In this document: positions 61,252 to 64,000 of the stretch, piece after piece
Position numbering within the stretch: the stretch's first letter is position 1
How the letters are laid out: every line of letters starts with the position of its first letter
NCBI RefSeq assembly: GCF_039655745.1
Contig: NZ_JBBYXI010000003.1
Coordinates: 62,001 to 126,000 of the forward strand
DNA from: Hohaiivirga grylli
GTDB lineage: Bacteria > Pseudomonadota > Alphaproteobacteria > Rhizobiales > Beijerinckiaceae
Direction of reading: 5' to 3'
DNA length: 64,000 nt
Notes under the pieces: generated by a model
The model's input: the letters and a program-made list of their open reading frames with translations, nothing else
The model's database searches: none
Told to the model about the DNA's origin: nothing
Made by a program: the position numbers and the translations under genes

Positions 61252-61925
61252 GGGCACGCAATAACGGCTTTGTTAGAAAACTGGGCACCCATGCCTGCAT
61301 TGGCAAAATAGTCTTCGGAATATTTGCTGAGTGCGTCGATGTCTTCCTGTTTGGGGCGGCTGATTGTAATGGTACATCCTTTGATTGGTCCGGTGAGAGT
61401 GACAGCTTTATCGGTATTCTCCAGCGAGAACGATACGAAAAAAGACTCATCATAAGCCTCAAACCCGATGATTTTAGGAGCAGGAGCCGGGACAGCCAAG
61501 GGTAGCTCAAAATACTGAACGAGCTGACCATCCTGCATCATCATTTTATAGTTTTTGGGTGGGTTAAACTTCTGATCCTTACCTTTGATTTTCAGCTTGG
61601 TGAAATATCCAAAATCAACCAGAGAGACGGTGTTCTCTTCTGCAAGAGGGGCCAGCTCCTCTTCTGACAAAATACCATCACGGTTGGTATCAAGGCCTGT
61701 CGTTATGTAAGCTGAATAGGCTTTATCGAATGTCCAGTAATGATGGACTTCAGTCAGGTTACCTTCGTTATCAAACAGCAATATTGATCGGGCTGTCACC
61801 CAGACGTGTGGGTGTGCGATGGCATCATGCGCAGGTAACACGAATGACAGGCTGATGATTAAAGCCAATGTTAGTCTGCGTATTAAAGACAGAAGAGAAC
61901 AAGAGATATTCTTATATTGTTTCAT
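61248..61925 (-). CDS. DUF1007-family periplasmic protein with an EF-hand loop
   Basis: A 225-residue exported protein (signal peptide about 1-37, ending DAIA). The mature N-terminus is HPHVWVTARS, a hallmark of DUF1007 (COG3683) whose histidines may bind metal. Residues 79-90 form a textbook EF-hand loop (DTNRDGILSEEE) that probably binds calcium. DUF1007 genes are regularly paired with NicO transporters, and here the stop overlaps the transporter start. A periplasmic metal-delivery role is inferred. Confidence 0.88.
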   Translation of the reverse strand: MKQYKNISCSLLSLIRRLTLALIISLSFVLPAHDAIAHPHVWVTARSILLFDNEGNLTEVHHYWTFDKAYSAYITTGLDTNRDGILSEEELAPLAEENTVSLVDFGYFTKLKIKGKDQKFNPPKNYKMMMQDGQLVQYFELPLAVPAPAPKIIGFEAYDESFFVSFSLENTDKAVTLTGPIKGCTITISRPKQEDIDALSKYSEDYFANAGMGAQFSNKAVIACP

Positions 61926-61957
61926 TCAAAATCTGCTCATTGAACAATGTGGTTAGC

Positions 61958-62992
61958 TTAGGCCAAACCTATAAAATGTATGAGGGCAATGCTGATAATG
62001 AGCAGCATGCCAAGGGAAAGAATAACGGCTGTCGTTACCCGTCCCCCAACTTTAGAGAGGGTTCTCAAGTCAACGCCAAGACCAAGAGCTGCCATAGAAA
62101 TGATCGTAAAGGCAACCGTTATGTAGGAACTATAATGCAGGAAAAATTCTGGTATCAGCCCTAAAGACCGCAAGATCATCATTGCTAAAAAGCCAATGAT
62201 AAACCATGGCACCATCTTGTGGAAAGGAAGTGATACAGCCCGCGTATCGTTGCTACTGCCTTCAAATCTGGGAGCGAGCAAGGACATGGTTACAACAACA
62301 GGCCCAAGCATTAGAACGCGTACCAGTTTAACCAGCGTTCCAATCTGGGTTGCAATAATTCCAACGGGCATGGTTGCAGCGAGAACCTGCGGAACAGCAT
62401 AAACGGTTAAGCCTGCCAGAACCCCGTATTGGCTTTCTGTATAGCTCAAAACAGGAATAAGAAGTGGTAGGCAGAGAACAACAATGACGCCAAGAATTGC
62501 GGTAAACGCAATGGATGACGCGACATCTTCGGAATCTGCTTTAATAACAGGGGCAACAGCAGCAATCGCTGAGTTGCCACAGATTGAGTTGCCGCATGCC
62601 ACGAGAATAGCCATGCGTTGTGGTAGCTTTAATGCACGCCCAATCATATAGCTCGCAATAATTGCAAGGATAACGGCCAGAGCAATGCTGATGATGAGTG
62701 GCAGGCCCGCTGTTGCCAGTGTTTGAAGGCTGATGGAGGCACCGAGAAGGGCCACCGCGATTTCAAGAACAGTCTTTGCGCAGAAGGACATTCCGGGGAG
62801 ATATGCCTTACCTGGCTGGAATAATGTCCGTACAACCGCGCCAATCAGAATTGCGATAACCAGCGCCTCTATCCATGGTCGGCCAGTCCAATGTTCTTCT
62901 GCCATTTGTGCGAGGACGGCAACACCAGATATTGCAATACATAGCAATGTGCCGGGGATGAGGTCGGTTAAGCGTTTAAGCTGCGCGGACAA
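61958..62992 (-). CDS. YeiH-family (UPF0324) putative exporter
   Basis: A 344-residue protein with about ten helices. Signatures are ALLGASISLQTLATAGLP, the reentrant motif CGNSICGNSAIAAVAPVI, and AALGLGVDLRTLSKVGGR near the C-terminus. YeiH relatives have been proposed as sulfate or sulfite/organosulfur exporters, which is not certain. The start is TTG 62992, with GAGAG a few bases upstream; no ATG lies nearby. It is in line with DUF1007-NicO, 32 bases ahead, so all three may be co-transcribed. Confidence 0.87.
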   Translation of the reverse strand: MSAQLKRLTDLIPGTLLCIAISGVAVLAQMAEEHWTGRPWIEALVIAILIGAVVRTLFQPGKAYLPGMSFCAKTVLEIAVALLGASISLQTLATAGLPLIISIALAVILAIIASYMIGRALKLPQRMAILVACGNSICGNSAIAAVAPVIKADSEDVASSIAFTAILGVIVVLCLPLLIPVLSYTESQYGVLAGLTVYAVPQVLAATMPVGIIATQIGTLVKLVRVLMLGPVVVTMSLLAPRFEGSSNDTRAVSLPFHKMVPWFIIGFLAMMILRSLGLIPEFFLHYSSYITVAFTIISMAALGLGVDLRTLSKVGGRVTTAVILSLGMLLIISIALIHFIGLA

Positions 62993-63197
62993 GGGTACAC
63001 TCTCGATGATTTGATAAGTTTGCGGATAGCTATGCCTGTGCCGCTTTGTCTTCTATCGTGCCGAGAGGCTAACGGAACTCATTTTCAAGTACAAGCATGT
63101 TGTCCTTCATTCCATAAAGGAATCGGGTATACCTCATCTGAATTTAATTTTAGGCAGCAGGCTTCATTGCCGCTGAACAGACTGAAATGAGGGCCTA

Positions 63198-63593
63198 ATG
63201 GCAAAGATCATTCATTCAATGATACGTGTTCTTGATGAGGCGCGCTCTGTTGATTTTTACATGCGGGCTTTTGGCCTTGCTGTTGCTGAACGTTTTGAGT
63301 TTGACGGATTTACGCTCATTTATATGTCAAACAAAGAAAGCGGTTTTGAGCTTGAGCTGACAGTTAATCACGGCCAGACTGAGCCTTATAATCTGGGTAA
63401 TGGTTATGGTCATCTTGCCTTCAGTGTAGATGATATCAATGCCGACCATGCACGGATGGAGACGGAAGGCTTTGCACCAACTGCTGTTAAGAGCCTGACA
63501 TATAATGGCAAGCCCCTGGCCAGTTTCTTTTTTGTTCAGGATCCTGACGGATATAAGATTGAAGTCTTGCAAAGAGGCGGTCGTTACCTCTGA
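63198..63593 (+). CDS. gloA: Lactoylglutathione lyase (glyoxalase I)
   Basis: A 131-residue VOC-superfamily enzyme that isomerises the hemithioacetal of methylglyoxal and glutathione to S-lactoylglutathione. All four metal ligands of the E. coli enzyme are matched: H6, E53, H72 and E122. The family blocks SVDFYMRAFGL, FELELTVN, YGHLAFSVDD and VQDPDGYKIEVLQR are intact. It is a single gene with a terminator, divergent from the YeiH gene. Ni2+ dependence is expected from its E. coli-like ligand set and short length. Confidence 0.93.
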   Translation: MAKIIHSMIRVLDEARSVDFYMRAFGLAVAERFEFDGFTLIYMSNKESGFELELTVNHGQTEPYNLGNGYGHLAFSVDDINADHARMETEGFAPTAVKSLTYNGKPLASFFFVQDPDGYKIEVLQRGGRYL

Positions 63594-63600
63594 GTATATG

Positions 63601-63624
63601 AAGCGCGGGTTTCCGCGCTTTTTA
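63601..63624. terminator. Rho-independent terminator between gloA and ung
   Basis: AAGCGCGG (63601-63608) pairs with CCGCGCTT (63613-63620), followed by T residues; the end overlaps the ung stop codon. Confidence 0.88.
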
Positions 63625-64000
63625 TATGGTCCAGTTGATTGGTGTCAGACCATGTTTCTGAAGCCAGTTATTGGTCTTCGTGAACGGGCGGCTTTTCCGG
63701 AAATCTCTGAGACGATTTAACGGGGAGGGGTGTCCGCTCTCAACGACAAGGTGTTTTCTGGTATCAATCAAAGAGGCTTTGGCACGAGCCGGGCCGCCCC
63801 AGAGAAGAAATACAATTGCCTCACGCTCTGATGAAAGTTTTTCGATAACCTGATCTGTTAATGCGGCCCAGCCAAGTTTCAAATGTGCACCTGCGGCTTT
63901 GGCTTCAACAGTCAGGGCGCTGTTTAGCAGCAGAACGCCTTGTTTTGCCCATGGTGTCAGATCTCCGGTACTTGGACGTTCCGGTTTTTCCTCGCCACGA
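63622..64000 (-). CDS. ung: Uracil-DNA glycosylase, 3' part only
   Basis: The gene runs off the right edge; 126 codons are visible. The reading frame contains TPWAKQGVLLLNSALTVEA, GWAALTDQVIEKLS, the strand VFLLWGGPARAK and the DNA-intercalation/catalytic loop ESGHPSPL, in which the histidine is the conserved catalytic residue of family 1 uracil-DNA glycosylases. The protein ends FTKTNNWLQKHGLTPINW as in E. coli Ung. It removes uracil from DNA. The N-terminal active-site part is outside the window. Confidence 0.92.
   Translation of the reverse strand, partial: RGEEKPERPSTGDLTPWAKQGVLLLNSALTVEAKAAGAHLKLGWAALTDQVIEKLSSEREAIVFLLWGGPARAKASLIDTRKHLVVESGHPSPLNRLRDFRKSRPFTKTNNWLQKHGLTPINWTI

Noticed and set aside
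1..64000. CRISPR arrays, tRNA or rRNA genes, insertion sequences, integrase or phage genes
   Set aside because: No regularly spaced direct repeats, tRNA-like cloverleaf with T-loop consensus, or transposase/integrase motifs were seen on either strand.

Overview
The window reads as chromosome of an alphaproteobacterium with moderate GC content (estimated by eye in the high 40s percent). The assignment rests on several things. The operon order ruvB-ybgC-(htpX)-tolQRAB-pal-cpoB-tilS-ftsH-glmM is typical of the class, as are the CoA pyrophosphatase/DUF6111/cca block and the three-gene bc1 operon (petA-petB-petC). Two leader-RNA regions, before serC and before the ornithine decarboxylase gene, look like the alphaproteobacterial serC and speF motifs. 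I cannot fix the family or genus. No rRNA, tRNA, CRISPR array, prophage or insertion sequence was seen; nearly all of the window is ordinary, densely packed chromosome.

Layout. 1-3 kb: tail of a NUDIX gene, DUF6111, cca, and convergent trmL-hemF. 3-6.1 kb: cytochrome bc1 operon behind a structured 5' leader. 6.1-8 kb: a small Cys/His/Met-rich secreted protein and a Tat-exported multicopper oxidase, probably for copper handling. 8-17.5 kb: mixed single genes (apt, ABM monooxygenase, UreI/AmiS channel with a folded leader, double-MaoC protein, MFS exporter, a degenerate MBL/MoaF-like fusion, ubiX, SDR, SLC13 transporter, GNAT). 17.6-21 kb: aspartate-alanine antiporter plus aspartate 4-decarboxylase, a pair that can generate proton motive force. 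21-24.2 kb: glutathionyl-hydroquinone reductase, KDPG aldolase and two GNATs. 24.3-37.5 kb: ruvB, ybgC, htpX, the Tol-Pal envelope system, tilS, ftsH, glmM. 37.5-41.4 kb: GntR regulator, then serC and serA (serine synthesis). 41.5-45.7 kb: 2-hydroxyacid dehydrogenase, MarR regulator, alpha/beta hydrolase and the first OpgG/OpgD-type periplasmic glucan protein. 46.3-49 kb: ornithine decarboxylase and homospermidine synthase (polyamines) behind the speF-like leader.

49-54.3 kb is a zinc region read entirely on the minus strand: a 60-residue His-rich membrane protein, znuC, znuB, znuA, a COG0523 GTPase with a His run, a WD40 protein and a small four-Cys protein. A Zur-like operator overlaps a consensus -10 box directly in front of the His-rich gene. 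54.35-58 kb is a compact five-gene operon: a nitrate/sulfonate/taurine-type ABC importer (permease, ATPase, binding protein) followed by two tandem paralogous proteins that resemble FmdE but lack its cysteines. This is the best candidate here for an undescribed system. 58-62 kb: a second OpgG/OpgD paralog, a small two-helix membrane protein, a NicO-type nickel/cobalt transporter coupled to a DUF1007 periplasmic protein, and a YeiH-family exporter. The window closes with glyoxalase I and the 3' part of ung.

Functional calls come from motif and family recognition by reading; no database search was run.
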